From: Verrucomicrobiia bacterium
GTDB lineage: Bacteria > Verrucomicrobiota > Verrucomicrobiia > Verrucomicrobiales > DEV007
DNA: 64,000 nucleotides
Direction: 5' to 3'
NCBI GenBank assembly: GCA_030427505.1
Contig: JAUICH010000007.1
Coordinates: forward strand, 225,916 to 289,915
This document shows positions 35,901-43,119 of this stretch, piece by piece. The stretch's first letter is position 1. Every line of letters begins with the position of its first letter. The notes below the pieces were generated by a model that saw nothing but the letters and a program-made list of their open reading frames with translations, was not told the origin of the DNA and ran no database searches. Both the position numbers and the translations under genes were made by a program.

Positions 35901-36271
35901 TACTGGGGCATTGCCTTCGTATGGGTCTGCTGCAGGGAATCGATGTAGCCCTGCAGGACCGTTTCCCAAAAGTCGCGGACGTCCGTCATGTCGACGAGGA
36001 CGAAGTAAGCCTTGTTCGCCATGGCGATGCGGCGGAACGCCCCGGCCAGGTGCGTCTTTCCGGACCCCCCTTCACCGATGATGACCCAGCCGAGCTTCCG
36101 GGACTCCGCGGAGTCCTTGGCCAGACGGTTCATGCCGTCCCGGAAATCGTCCCGGGCCACCTGGTGGAGGTGGGCCACGTCCCAGTCATTCCCTTCATCC
36201 CAGACCCCGCGGAGAGGCAGGGCCCAGTCGAACGCGGCTTCCTTGATGGTTGTGAGCGCGAGCGGATTCAT
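32966..36271 (-). CDS. dual P-loop ATPase: AAA/STAND-like module plus HerA/FtsK-like module
   Basis: An 1101-residue protein with two separate ATPase cores. Module 1 (about 1-450): Walker A GEGGSGKT (66-73), Walker B TALVIDQLD (238-246) and a helical part resembling AAA/STAND switches. A Ser/Gly/Asn/Pro-rich linker (about 620-680) leads to module 2 (about 690-1080): Walker A AGAGSGKT (713-720), Walker B GLLVIDET (962-969), the sensor-like FATQFAREMD, NTIVGNCSTHFYGKA and LPRGQFYVYN. These are features of HerA/FtsK-type DNA or protein translocases. It closes with a CPLC pair. Its start overlaps the stop of the winged-helix gene upstream. I know no named two-gene system with exactly this pairing; defence or DNA transactions are plausible. 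Codon use matches neighbours. Confidence 0.85.
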   Translation of the reverse strand: MNPLALTTIKEAAFDWALPLRGVWDEGNDWDVAHLHQVARDDFRDGMNRLAKDSAESRKLGWVIIGEGGSGKTHLAGAFRRIAMANKAYFVLVDMTDVRDFWETVLQGYIDSLQQTHTKAMPQYEVVMRRFIEKKLGRLGGKAVWRRLQKFPIKTADEFLKKVWEHNRSIGPYQQDALRCLLYMNSGDYLSSNIAISWLQGQPVEAEIKKEHHFWVDEPRPLEVAAALSWVMGQSAPTALVIDQLDPIVMQLSLTGNEPEGDPSHTAEGLLLEIGNGMVSLQKNLTRTWSILTCLEESWEEIVKLPLTTIADRFDQPPTRLRKTESETVVTAMIANRMATAAKSTGYHLPYPSWPFAPEAIRRLVGETPRQVFKICEAHRKRCLESGTAFEVENLEPFISHIEIEPIAFDTRIDEIFSKLVNAIDVDDLLDEEHEDSRLAPLVEFAATCLLHENESKIPPDVTLLVDAALPTGAVRPLHARLRAIFEKENEREEHFCVRVLQKTHARAFQARIKAAMTASGIDEALPFRHLRLLRTTPLPGGLATEELYDNFTQAGGKIIAPDESELARLAALYELKQMEGDAFHEWLMARRPVSRLSFTKALFPCDWLWGGIYVSPPRLKAEPAPVSVETRNEPAPTSSNGYLNGSHGDSNGGGHRPPNRLGAKKGDTAPIPVPIPSGTDRMPLGRVMRGDELGDKLALPLMELERHAVVLAGAGSGKTVLVKRLIEEAALAGIPAVVMDCGNDLAALDQPWPVPPASWEDEDRKKAEKFHADTEVVLWTPGQEAGNPLHLSPIPDFSAFQDDADELHSAQLMAAASLEPIAAPGTGEEEEAKKGLLAKALGYFASSGGDDLDAFIALLESLPGEARTGANDEDRLAAEMAEALKTAVRTNPLMSTDSEPLDPAVLFGDHREDGPTRISVISLIGLPDPVQQQEFLNQLAMNLFSWVKKNPSPPDGRGIRGLLVIDETKEFSPIHRDTLCKRSLQALTAQARKYHLGLIFATQFAREMDNTIVGNCSTHFYGKANSPAAIDAIRFQMRLKGGTGDDIARLPRGQFYVYNAELGVRAPVKFYCPLCLSEHLDEPVAEGTILKKAQSSVVTG

Positions 36272-36945
36272 GCGGTGGGACCTCCCAGGTAAATCAGGTG
36301 ATTCTCCGTTCCCGCTTGAGTGCGGTAGGCGGCGGCGCGATCCGCGTCCGTGATCTCCCGGGGGTTGTTGCGGGAGTACAGGGTCAGAATGCCTTCGCGT
36401 TCCATCCTGGCCAAAGCGGCGTCCTGCTCCTCGCGGCTCCCATTCAGGTGGGGGCGAAGGTCCGCCAGCAGCACGCGAACATTCGCCTGCCCGCCGCTGA
36501 TCTGGTAGTAGGCGCGTTCGATCTGTCCGGCCAGCCCGGCGTCTCCATGGACGGAGGCGGCGGAGTCCTCGGGCACGGGCTCCTCAATCGGCGGGGGAGA
36601 TTCCCAAAACACCTCGGCCAGGCTGAATTGGTGTTCGTCCAGAAATTTGTTCAGGCGTTCGAGCAGCAGGCCGAGGGTCACGCCGCCGGCGGGACTCTTT
36701 CCAAAGTCCCCGCTCATGTTCTCGCTGCACCAGTTCCAGCCACGATCGGTCATGACGAGTTTCGTCGCTTGCCGGCCGGTTTCCGGGCTCTTCTCTTTAA
36801 TAATCTCGATGAGGTCCACTTGAACCAATTTATTGCGGTCGTTGGGGTTCAGTTTCAGCGGCAAGTCCTCCTGCCACGCCATGCCTCCGGACACTACGAG
36901 TCTCCATAGGACAAGGCGCTGAATGGGTTTGAGTGCGGTACTCAT
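36268..36945 (-). CDS. winged-helix partner of the dual ATPase
   Basis: A 225-residue protein with two small helical domains. The first (about 1-85, RLVLWRLVVSGGMAWQED, KLVQVDLIEIIKEK, ATKLVMTDRGWNW) reads as a winged helix-turn-helix. The second (about 130-220) contains YQISGGQANVRVLLADLRPHL, a helix-rich recognition segment and EREGILTLYSRNNPREITDADRAAAYRTQAG, also winged-helix-like. The stop overlaps the start of the ATPase gene (36268-36271), implying fixed-ratio synthesis. It probably recruits the ATPase to DNA or regulates it. Family not recognised. Confidence 0.75.
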   Translation of the reverse strand: MSTALKPIQRLVLWRLVVSGGMAWQEDLPLKLNPNDRNKLVQVDLIEIIKEKSPETGRQATKLVMTDRGWNWCSENMSGDFGKSPAGGVTLGLLLERLNKFLDEHQFSLAEVFWESPPPIEEPVPEDSAASVHGDAGLAGQIERAYYQISGGQANVRVLLADLRPHLNGSREEQDAALARMEREGILTLYSRNNPREITDADRAAAYRTQAGTENHLIYLGGPTA

Positions 36946-37260
36946 GGCAGACGCTGAAAGTTATGGTCGAATTCGAGCCGGGAGGCAAACACTCTGGAGA
37001 TCTTTACCTTGCGGCGGGCGAAACCGGACATCACTTCACTCTGGGGGGAATAACCGCGCTACGGAATACCAGCCACCCGTAGCCGCGTTGTTGGCGGGCT
37101 GCAAAAGCGATTTTGTTTCAATCGCCTCTCCGGGCCCGCCAGCCGGGATCCATCCCGGTGAGAGGATACGAAGAATTTTGGAACTCAGTTGCCGGACATT
37201 GGAATTCGCTAGATGAAAGCTTGAATTTGGCGGGCCGATTCGCGATACTCTGCGACAGCT
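36946..37260. other. divergent intergenic region
   Basis: A 315-base gap between the divergent ATPase system and the DUF1579-like gene. It shows GC-rich stretches and a hairpin (CCGGGATCCATCCCGG, around 37143-37158) but no gene, no recognisable repeat of the families seen elsewhere and no clear promoter pair. Confidence 0.45.
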
Positions 37261-37797
37261 ATGAAGTTAAAACTCCCTCTCATGGCCGGCCTTATTTTAG
37301 CCGTGCCGATTTTCGTGTCTCTGACCGCCATTGCCCAAGTCAAAGACGTCGCGGCGAATCCCGTGTTTCAAAAGCTGGTGGGCGAATGGACCGGGGAAGG
37401 AAAATTCACCAACGCGGATGGAGGTGTCGATACCTTCACGGAAGAAGTAACGGCTTCCATCGATACCACCACGGGCGTCTTCAAATTCCAGGGAGTCCAG
37501 ACGATGGAAAGTCTCGAGACCTCGGAATCCACTTTTTCCTACTACTACAACGCGGCGCTGGAAAACTATGAGGCCAAGTACTCCGACAGCCGCGGCATCG
37601 AAATTACCATGGAAGTGCAGGTCGACAGCGCTGGAGAATCGATCGTCGCGCGGGGACCGCTGAGCTCGGACGGGACCTCCATCGAAATTACCGGCAAATT
37701 TGAAGGCGATGACCGCTGGGTGGCCGAGATATCGGTGACGGATCAGTCCGGTCAGGAGACTCTGACCGGGGTCGTGACCAAGACGCGGGTGAAGTAA
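37261..37797 (+). CDS. exported DUF1579-like protein
   Basis: A 178-residue secreted protein with a signal peptide ending near AIAQVKDV. The mature part opens FQKLVGEWTGEGKFTNADGG and continues with antiparallel-strand patterns (EEVTASIDTTTGVFKFQGVQT, FSYYYNAALENYEAKYSDSRG) resembling DUF1579, a lipocalin-like beta-barrel found in secreted proteins. It is followed 52 bases later by an exported cysteine peptidase-like protein. Function unknown. Confidence 0.75.
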   Translation: MKLKLPLMAGLILAVPIFVSLTAIAQVKDVAANPVFQKLVGEWTGEGKFTNADGGVDTFTEEVTASIDTTTGVFKFQGVQTMESLETSESTFSYYYNAALENYEAKYSDSRGIEITMEVQVDSAGESIVARGPLSSDGTSIEITGKFEGDDRWVAEISVTDQSGQETLTGVVTKTRVK

Positions 37798-37849
37798 GTA
37801 AGAGGGGGAGTGGCGCTGGCGCCTGACCCCCAAAAACCTGTCGGGCGGT

Positions 37850-38689
37850 TTGAAGGCTTCAGCCCTCTTCGCGTTCATTCTTATCGTGGTGGGCCTGACT
37901 GGCCCGGCAGCCACCTACGGCGGTCCGGAGGCGGATCTGTTGCCGGCTCAGTTTCACCTGTCCGTCATCACCGAAATCCCGGACCTGACTCAGACCGACC
38001 CCAGGGGAGGCTTTGCGCGGGGCGGCGCCAGCTACTGCGGTCCCGTCGCGGTTTCCAATTCCCTGGTCTGGCTGGCCCACTCCGGGCGGGCGCCCCAGTT
38101 GAAGATCCCCGACAGCCAGTACGACCTGGTCAACCTGTTGGCCTCGGGCGCCTGTCTGAATACCCACCCGGTCACCGGCACTTCGCCCTCCGCCCTGATG
38201 AAAGGGCTGGAACGTTTCTTTGCCGGGCAGGGAGAGCCCTGCCGGATCGAGTTTCAGGGTTGGCGGGCCCATCCGGAGGCGTATTCGGACCAGGTCATGC
38301 ACCCGCGGCTCGACTTCGTGAAGCACGCGCTGGTGAAGGGCGGGGGCGTCTGGCTGAACGTCGGGTGGTACCGCTACAGCCATGCCCTGGAGGAATACGA
38401 ACGCACCGGCGGACACTGGGTGACCCTGGTGGGCTATGGCGCCGAGCGGGACGGATCTCTCAATCCGGACATGCTGGTCATTCACGACCCCGCGCCCCGG
38501 GCCGGGCTGATGCCAGAGAATGAGTTTGTCAAAATGACGCGCATCGAGTCGGGCACGCTGAGAGGCCGGAACAAAGGGCTCCCGGCCGCGGCGCGCGACT
38601 TTTTCAAGATGGAAGGCGGCATGCACGTCAAATCCACCGCCGACTGCGCCATCCTGGACGGCGTGGTGGTTCTCTGGCTGGGGGAGTAG
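37850..38689 (+). CDS. exported papain-fold (C39-like) cysteine peptidase homologue
   Basis: A 279-residue secreted protein. The chosen start is TTG at 37850, which gives a clean signal peptide (KASALFAFILIVVGLTG); no in-frame ATG or GTG lies just upstream. The catalytic cysteine sits in GGASYCGPVAVSNSLVWL, the histidine in TGGHWVTLVGYG and the third residue (Asp) in MLVIHDPAP, the order of C39-type and bacterial papain-like folds. No ABC exporter or peptide substrate is next to it, so it is more likely a free secreted protease or an inactive fold relative. The start call is the weakest part. Confidence 0.75.
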   Translation: MKASALFAFILIVVGLTGPAATYGGPEADLLPAQFHLSVITEIPDLTQTDPRGGFARGGASYCGPVAVSNSLVWLAHSGRAPQLKIPDSQYDLVNLLASGACLNTHPVTGTSPSALMKGLERFFAGQGEPCRIEFQGWRAHPEAYSDQVMHPRLDFVKHALVKGGGVWLNVGWYRYSHALEEYERTGGHWVTLVGYGAERDGSLNPDMLVIHDPAPRAGLMPENEFVKMTRIESGTLRGRNKGLPAAARDFFKMEGGMHVKSTADCAILDGVVVLWLGE

Positions 38690-38722
38690 GTAGGCGAGAG
38701 GGAGCTGCCCTTTCTCCGGGCA

Positions 38723-38740
38723 GTTGTCCGTATACCCTAG
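38723..38740. repeat. solo fragment resembling a MITE-1 end
   Basis: TTGTCCGTATACCCTAG resembles the decayed end TTGTCCATACACCCTA at 32.57 kb and the intact TGTCCACACTGCCTAG at 39.33 kb. It lies between the peptidase gene and the first AAGGTGG element and is too short to be sure. Confidence 0.35.
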
Positions 38741-38784
38741 AGCCTTTTCGGAAAAGATGTAGCCGGCAACATATTCTCTCCATG

Positions 38785-39126
38785 GCCACCGAAAGTGGCG
38801 GAAGCCTCGGCTACCTGCGGATGTGCCTGGAGCATGAAATGCTGGAAGGTGGTCCTCGACCTCCGGGCGAGGAACGCGCGAACCGGGCTACCGATTGATG
38901 GCGGCGAGGGATTCGCGCAACGTCTGAGCGCCCCTGGCGGGCCCCCTGTCGGAGGAATCGATGTCCAAAAGAAGGAAAAAGGTCTGCTGGTTCTGCTGTC
39001 GAGAACCCGCCAGTCCGGCTCGGACCCCGGAGATCGCGTTCCATCTTTGCCTTGCGGCGCCGCTGGGCGAACTCCATCGGGGTAGGCCCTGGTAGGCGCG
39101 GCTACGACTCAGTTAAAAATGCTCTA
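38785..39126 (+). repeat. dispersed AAGGTGG element, copy A (~340 bp)
   Basis: Begins with a GCCAC/GTGGC hairpin (38785-38799), then GGAAGGTGGTCCTCGACCTC and CGCGAACCGGGC. The internal part has AAAAAGGTCTGCTGGTTCTGCT. It ends with CCGGAGATCGCGTTCCATC, GCGCGGCTACGACTCAGTT and GCTCTA. The two inner ends (AAGGTGGTCCTCGACCTCCG and, inverted, AAGGTGGAACGCGATCTCCG type) are imperfect inverted repeats. Most similar to 63480-63822. It encodes no protein. Confidence 0.75.
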
Positions 39127-39342
39127 GGCAGTGTGGACAAATTCCCGAACCGCCCGGAATAGATGAAAAAGGAAGTCAGAATCAGCGCCGCAAGCGGCGA
39201 TTTTTCAATAGACGCGGCCCATTTTACGCCTGGCTGCGTTCCGCCTCACTCTATTGGGGTCACCCAACGGCGTTCGGCGCGCCTTGCCAGCCGAAAAATG
39301 GCTTCGCGCCGGGCAGTCCGCCAATCTGTCCACACTGCCTAG
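39124..39342. mobile_element. MITE-like element 1
   Basis: A 219-bp segment bounded by perfect 16-bp terminal inverted repeats CTAGGCAGTGTGGACA / TGTCCACACTGCCTAG. It has no open frame for a transposase and contains an internal GCCGCAAGCGGC hairpin. The palindromic CTAG at each end may be part of, or generated at, the target. A half-copy lies inverted at 32.5 kb. It directly abuts the next element, sharing TAG. Confidence 0.75.
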
Positions 39343-39539
39343 TGCTCAGACAAATCTAAAGTGACGGGTGCTTGATTGGAGAGAAGAGTTGCGGGCAATA
39401 GAACGCGGTGCGGTCTTTTTGGCCGGGGCCTTCGTTGCTCGTCAGTTGGTTATGGTTCACATAGCCGCCTTCCTCGCGCCTTGGCCCCGGCCAAAAATCC
39501 TCGCCAATCACCCGTCACTTTAGCTTTGGCTGAACACTA
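39340..39539. mobile_element. MITE-like element 2
   Basis: A 200-bp segment with ~36-bp terminal inverted repeats: left TAGTGCTCAGACAAATCTAA then AGTGACGGGTG and ATTGG; right, inverted, TAGTGTTCAGCCAAAGCTAA with the same AGTGACGGGTG and ATTGG. Four mismatched or inserted positions differ. Inside is a second, perfect 15-bp inverted repeat (TTTTTGGCCGGGGCC at 39416-39430 with its complement at 39483-39497). No protein is encoded. It is inserted head to tail against element 1. Confidence 0.75.
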
Positions 39540-39809
39540 GGCGCTGCCGGGCCTTCAGCCCTCAAATGATTGGGGGGGGACGGGTTCTCAGGATCTTTCG
39601 CCTATCCGTAAGGCTCGCCTCTACATTAAACCCGCGCCCGGCCCGTGGCCTCCCGCGTCCCGCTGTTTCGTCTCGGACCTTGAACTTTGGCTCCGGGGAA
39701 CCCGGCTTCCACCCTCCAAATACTATTTGAGATTTATTAAATATTTGGCAATTTTAACTAAGTTTAGTTTTTGCCGCGTATTTGGCTGGCAACCGTTCTC
39801 TGAAGCCTT
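39540..39809. other. AT-rich upstream region of the ankyrin lipoprotein gene
   Basis: Holds one short palindrome (GGGCCTTCAGCCC, near 39548) and then, at 39715-39750, an AT-rich stretch with the inverted repeat CCAAATA...TATTTGG. Such an AT drop in a GC-rich genome suggests the promoter region of the following gene, but I see no good -35/-10 pair. Confidence 0.4.
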
Positions 39810-41672
39810 ATGAAATCACTTCCTTCCGCCCTGAAAATTCTATCCTCCTGCGGACTGGCCGTTTTGATCTTGGCTGGTTGCGGCGACTCCCAGGAGAGCG
39901 CCATGGAGCAGCTCCTGAAGAAGGACTACCAGTACAGCGTCGATCAGTTTCTCATCGCGGCCTCCAATGGCGACCTGGAGACCGTCCACCTGTTTCATGA
40001 GGCCGGCATGGGCGTGAACGTGCAGGACGCGGAGGGCGATACCGCCCTCATGCGGTCCGTGGCCAACGGGCATGAAGACGTGGAAGTCTTCCTCCTGGAG
40101 CACGGAGCCGACCCGAAGATCCTGAACGCGCGGAACCGCTCCGCGCTGATCTATGCGGGGGAAAAGGGCTACACCGCCGCCGTGCGGCAGCTTCTCAAAC
40201 ACGGCGCGGACGCCACCATCAAGGACGACGAAGGCTGGAGCGCCCTGACCGCGGCGGCCTTCAACGGGCACTCGGAGTGCGTGGAACTGCTCGCGGGAAA
40301 TTCACCGAAGCTGCTGGACGACGCGCTGCTGATCTCCTGCTTCCAGGGAGACCCGGCGGTGGTGGACCACCTGCTGACCCACGGCGCCTACGTGAACACC
40401 CGCAGCCCCGCCGGGCAGACCCCGCTGATGATCGCGGCGGAAAACGGACACCTGGACGCGGTCCGCATGCTCACGGAAAATCGCGCCAATCGCTTCGCGG
40501 TGGACGAAGCCGGACGGACTGCGGCGGACCTCGCGGACGTGAAAGGGTTCGACAACATCAGCCTGTATCTGAACGAGCCGCCCGATCCGGAGCGGCCCAT
40601 CTCCGGCACCGCCATGATGGATGAGTACAGCGCCCGCGAAACCCTGGAAGTCCTGGGGGGCGAAGCGTTTGACGAAGGCTTCGAACCCGCCCGGGCCCCT
40701 CTGGCTGGGGACTTCGTGCTGGAGGACGGCGACATGGAAGCCGGACTGATGGAGCCCATCGAGCTGGACCGCCTGGAAGGCGCCGTGATCGAGCTTCCCG
40801 CCGAGCCCGCCGCTGGAAACGGCCTCGCGATGGCGGAACCGGAAGTCATCGGGGAAGAGCCGCTTCCCGTGTTCGGCGCCGCCGCCGCCGCGCCAGGGGC
40901 GATGGCAGCCACCCCGAATGCGGCGCCCAGCGAGCCGGAGAAGAAAAAGAAAGGGGCAAAGGCCAAAGACACGGAAAAGGCAGCGGCGGCAGCCAGCACG
41001 CCACCGGCAACCGTGGCCGCCGCCGCAACCGCGAACGACGTGCCCCCGGCAAAGCCCGAGCCCGGAAAGAGACCCGCCGCCGCCCAGACGGATGCCAAGG
41101 CCAACACTACCGTGGCCGCTGCCCCGGCCCAGGCCGCGGCTCCCGCCACGCCGCCGTCAGATCCCGGACACAGCCCACTGAAGGCCATGTACCTGGACGA
41201 CTACCGCGAGTCTCCGCTGCCGATGATGTTAAAAGGCGTGGAGGGCGACACCGCGTCCGTGCGCCTGCTTTATGGCGATTCCCACGACGTCATCCAGGTC
41301 CGGGAAGGGGAGCGCATCGGGGACACCGGCTACCAGGCCATCCGGATTTCCACCCAAATGGTCAGCAGCAAGCAGGGCAAGGGCCACCTCGTGGATGTCT
41401 CCCGCATGCTGGTGGAAGACGTCCACACCGGCGCCAAGCACTTGCTGGTGAAGGACGTGGCCGGCAGGTCCTCGGAGACCTACGCCGTTCTCCGCGTAAA
41501 GGACCGGCCAAACCGCTACGTCGTGAGGCCCAGCGACCGCTTCGTGACTCTCACCGAAAGAGGCGAGTCCGAGTTCGTCGTCCTCGACATCCGGCCCACT
41601 CAGGTGGTCATCGAGGAAGAGGGCACGGGTAATGTTTACACCATCGAGCGCCAGGGCATCGTCATGAAGTGA
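39810..41672 (+). CDS. ankyrin-repeat lipoprotein
   Basis: A 620-residue lipoprotein (lipobox LAGC, C24) with about six ankyrin repeats (about 45-255), for example GDTALMRSVANGHEDVEVFLLEHGADP and GQTPLMIAAENGHLDAVRMLTENRAN. An acidic, then Ala/Pro/Lys-rich low-complexity linker (about 290-450) follows, and a compact C-terminal domain (about 455-620) rich in beta strands (SVRLLYGDSHDVIQVREGERIG, FVVLDIRPTQVVIEEEGTGNVY). The linker resembles periplasm-spanning regions. Ankyrins suggest protein-protein contact at the membrane. The C-terminal domain is not recognised. Confidence 0.88.
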   Translation: MKSLPSALKILSSCGLAVLILAGCGDSQESAMEQLLKKDYQYSVDQFLIAASNGDLETVHLFHEAGMGVNVQDAEGDTALMRSVANGHEDVEVFLLEHGADPKILNARNRSALIYAGEKGYTAAVRQLLKHGADATIKDDEGWSALTAAAFNGHSECVELLAGNSPKLLDDALLISCFQGDPAVVDHLLTHGAYVNTRSPAGQTPLMIAAENGHLDAVRMLTENRANRFAVDEAGRTAADLADVKGFDNISLYLNEPPDPERPISGTAMMDEYSARETLEVLGGEAFDEGFEPARAPLAGDFVLEDGDMEAGLMEPIELDRLEGAVIELPAEPAAGNGLAMAEPEVIGEEPLPVFGAAAAAPGAMAATPNAAPSEPEKKKKGAKAKDTEKAAAAASTPPATVAAAATANDVPPAKPEPGKRPAAAQTDAKANTTVAAAPAQAAAPATPPSDPGHSPLKAMYLDDYRESPLPMMLKGVEGDTASVRLLYGDSHDVIQVREGERIGDTGYQAIRISTQMVSSKQGKGHLVDVSRMLVEDVHTGAKHLLVKDVAGRSSETYAVLRVKDRPNRYVVRPSDRFVTLTERGESEFVVLDIRPTQVVIEEEGTGNVYTIERQGIVMK

Positions 41673-41723
41673 CGGTGCTCCCGGCTTTGGGCTGGTAGCG
41701 TTTGAAGAAAGCGAAAGGTCAGA

Positions 41724-43022
41724 TCAGATGACCGTTCCGTCGGGAATGACGGCGTCCTTCGGAATCACGACAATGTTTTCGCGGATGTAGTACAGCTCGC
41801 CCTCCTCTTCCTGACGGTCGCCCGGGTCGATGACCACGTTGCTGCCGATGATGGCGTTCTTGTCGATGATGGTCTTCCGGATGCGGGTGTTTTCACCGAT
41901 CTGGACCTTCGTCTTCACCGTTTTTCCTTCTTCGTTGAAGCTGGTCCGGTGGTAGTAGTCAGAACCCATGATGATGGAGTCCGAAATGTCGCTGCCGGAC
42001 TCGATCACGGACCGGATGCCGATGATGGAGCGCCGGATGCGGGCCCGGCTGATGATGCAGCCGTCCGAGATCAGCGCCTCGTCGATGGTGGCGTTGTTCA
42101 CCTTGCTGGCCGGCAGGAAGCGGGCGTGGGTGTAAATCGGGTTATCGGGATCGAAGAAATTGTAGTTCGGCACCAGCTTGGTGAGATCCAGGTTGGCCTC
42201 GAAGAAGGCCTTGATGGTCCCGATGTCTTCCCAGTAGTCGTTGAAGACGTAGCTGTAGACTTTGAAGTTCCGGATGGCTTCCGGGATGATGTGCTTCCCG
42301 AAGTCGTCGTGATCGTTTTCCAGGCAGGCTTCCAGAGCGCGCCGGTGGAAGATGTAAATCCCCATGGAGGCCTGGTAGCGCTCCTCGTCCTTGGGCAGTT
42401 CGAAGGTTTCCAGCATGCCTTCCGGCATGCGCAGTTTGTCCAGCACCTCGGGCTCCTGAGGTTTTTCGACAAAGCTCTGAATCAGGCCTTCGTCATCGCT
42501 CTGCATGATGCCGAAGGATGAAGCCAGGTCCCGGGGCACCGGCGTGGTGGAGATGGTCACGTCCGCGCCCTTGGAAAGGTGGTAGTCCAGCAGCTCGCGG
42601 TAGTCCATCCGGTAGAGCTGGTCCCCGCTGAGGATGATGAAGTACTCGTCCGGCTGCTGGAGGAAGTAGCTGAGGTTCTGCCGTACCGCGTCCGCCGTGC
42701 CCTGATACCAGGAGTCGCCCCGTGGGGTCTGCTGGGCCGCCAGAACGTGGACGAAACCCCGGTGAAACTGGTCGAACTTGTAAGTGTGGCTGATGTGCCG
42801 GTTCAGAGACTCGCTGTTGAACTGCGTCAGCACGTAGATCTGGCTGATGCCGGAGTTGATGCAGTTGCTGATGGGGATGTCCACCAGGCGATACTTCCCG
42901 CCCAGCGGAACGGCGGGCTTGGATCGCATGTGGGTCAGCGGGAACAGGCGGCTGCCGCGGCCCCCTCCCATGATGATAGCTAATGTCCGGTCGATTCGTC
43001 TGGAGGCGCGTGGCTGAGGCAT
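41724..43022 (-). CDS. glgC: glucose-1-phosphate adenylyltransferase
   Basis: Makes ADP-glucose from ATP and glucose-1-phosphate, the committed step of glycogen synthesis. The 432-residue protein starts MPQPRASRRIDRTLAIIMGGG; visible are the nucleotide loop MGGGRGSRLFPLT, KPAVPLGGKYRLVDIPISNC, GTADAVRQNL, the sugar-binding FVEKP and WEDIGTIKAFFEANL, then the left-handed beta-helix domain at the C-terminus. The longer upstream frame would run into the glmS start, so ATG at 43022 was chosen. The gene is divergent from glmS with 97 bases between them; both enzymes draw on hexose phosphates. Allosteric control expected from the family. Confidence 0.94.
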   Translation of the reverse strand: MPQPRASRRIDRTLAIIMGGGRGSRLFPLTHMRSKPAVPLGGKYRLVDIPISNCINSGISQIYVLTQFNSESLNRHISHTYKFDQFHRGFVHVLAAQQTPRGDSWYQGTADAVRQNLSYFLQQPDEYFIILSGDQLYRMDYRELLDYHLSKGADVTISTTPVPRDLASSFGIMQSDDEGLIQSFVEKPQEPEVLDKLRMPEGMLETFELPKDEERYQASMGIYIFHRRALEACLENDHDDFGKHIIPEAIRNFKVYSYVFNDYWEDIGTIKAFFEANLDLTKLVPNYNFFDPDNPIYTHARFLPASKVNNATIDEALISDGCIISRARIRRSIIGIRSVIESGSDISDSIIMGSDYYHRTSFNEEGKTVKTKVQIGENTRIRKTIIDKNAIIGSNVVIDPGDRQEEEGELYYIRENIVVIPKDAVIPDGTVI

Positions 43023-43119
43023 CTCCTTCAAGATGTACAAAGAGGTGGAGATTTTCGAACTATAATTTCGTTGAAGTGGCATGAGGACTGCCCATTGTTG
43101 GACGCCTCTCCTCCTATCT

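Noticed and set aside
43081..43119. Upstream ATG for glmS
   Set aside because: It would put 13 residues before the N-terminal catalytic cysteine, which must be exposed after Met removal.
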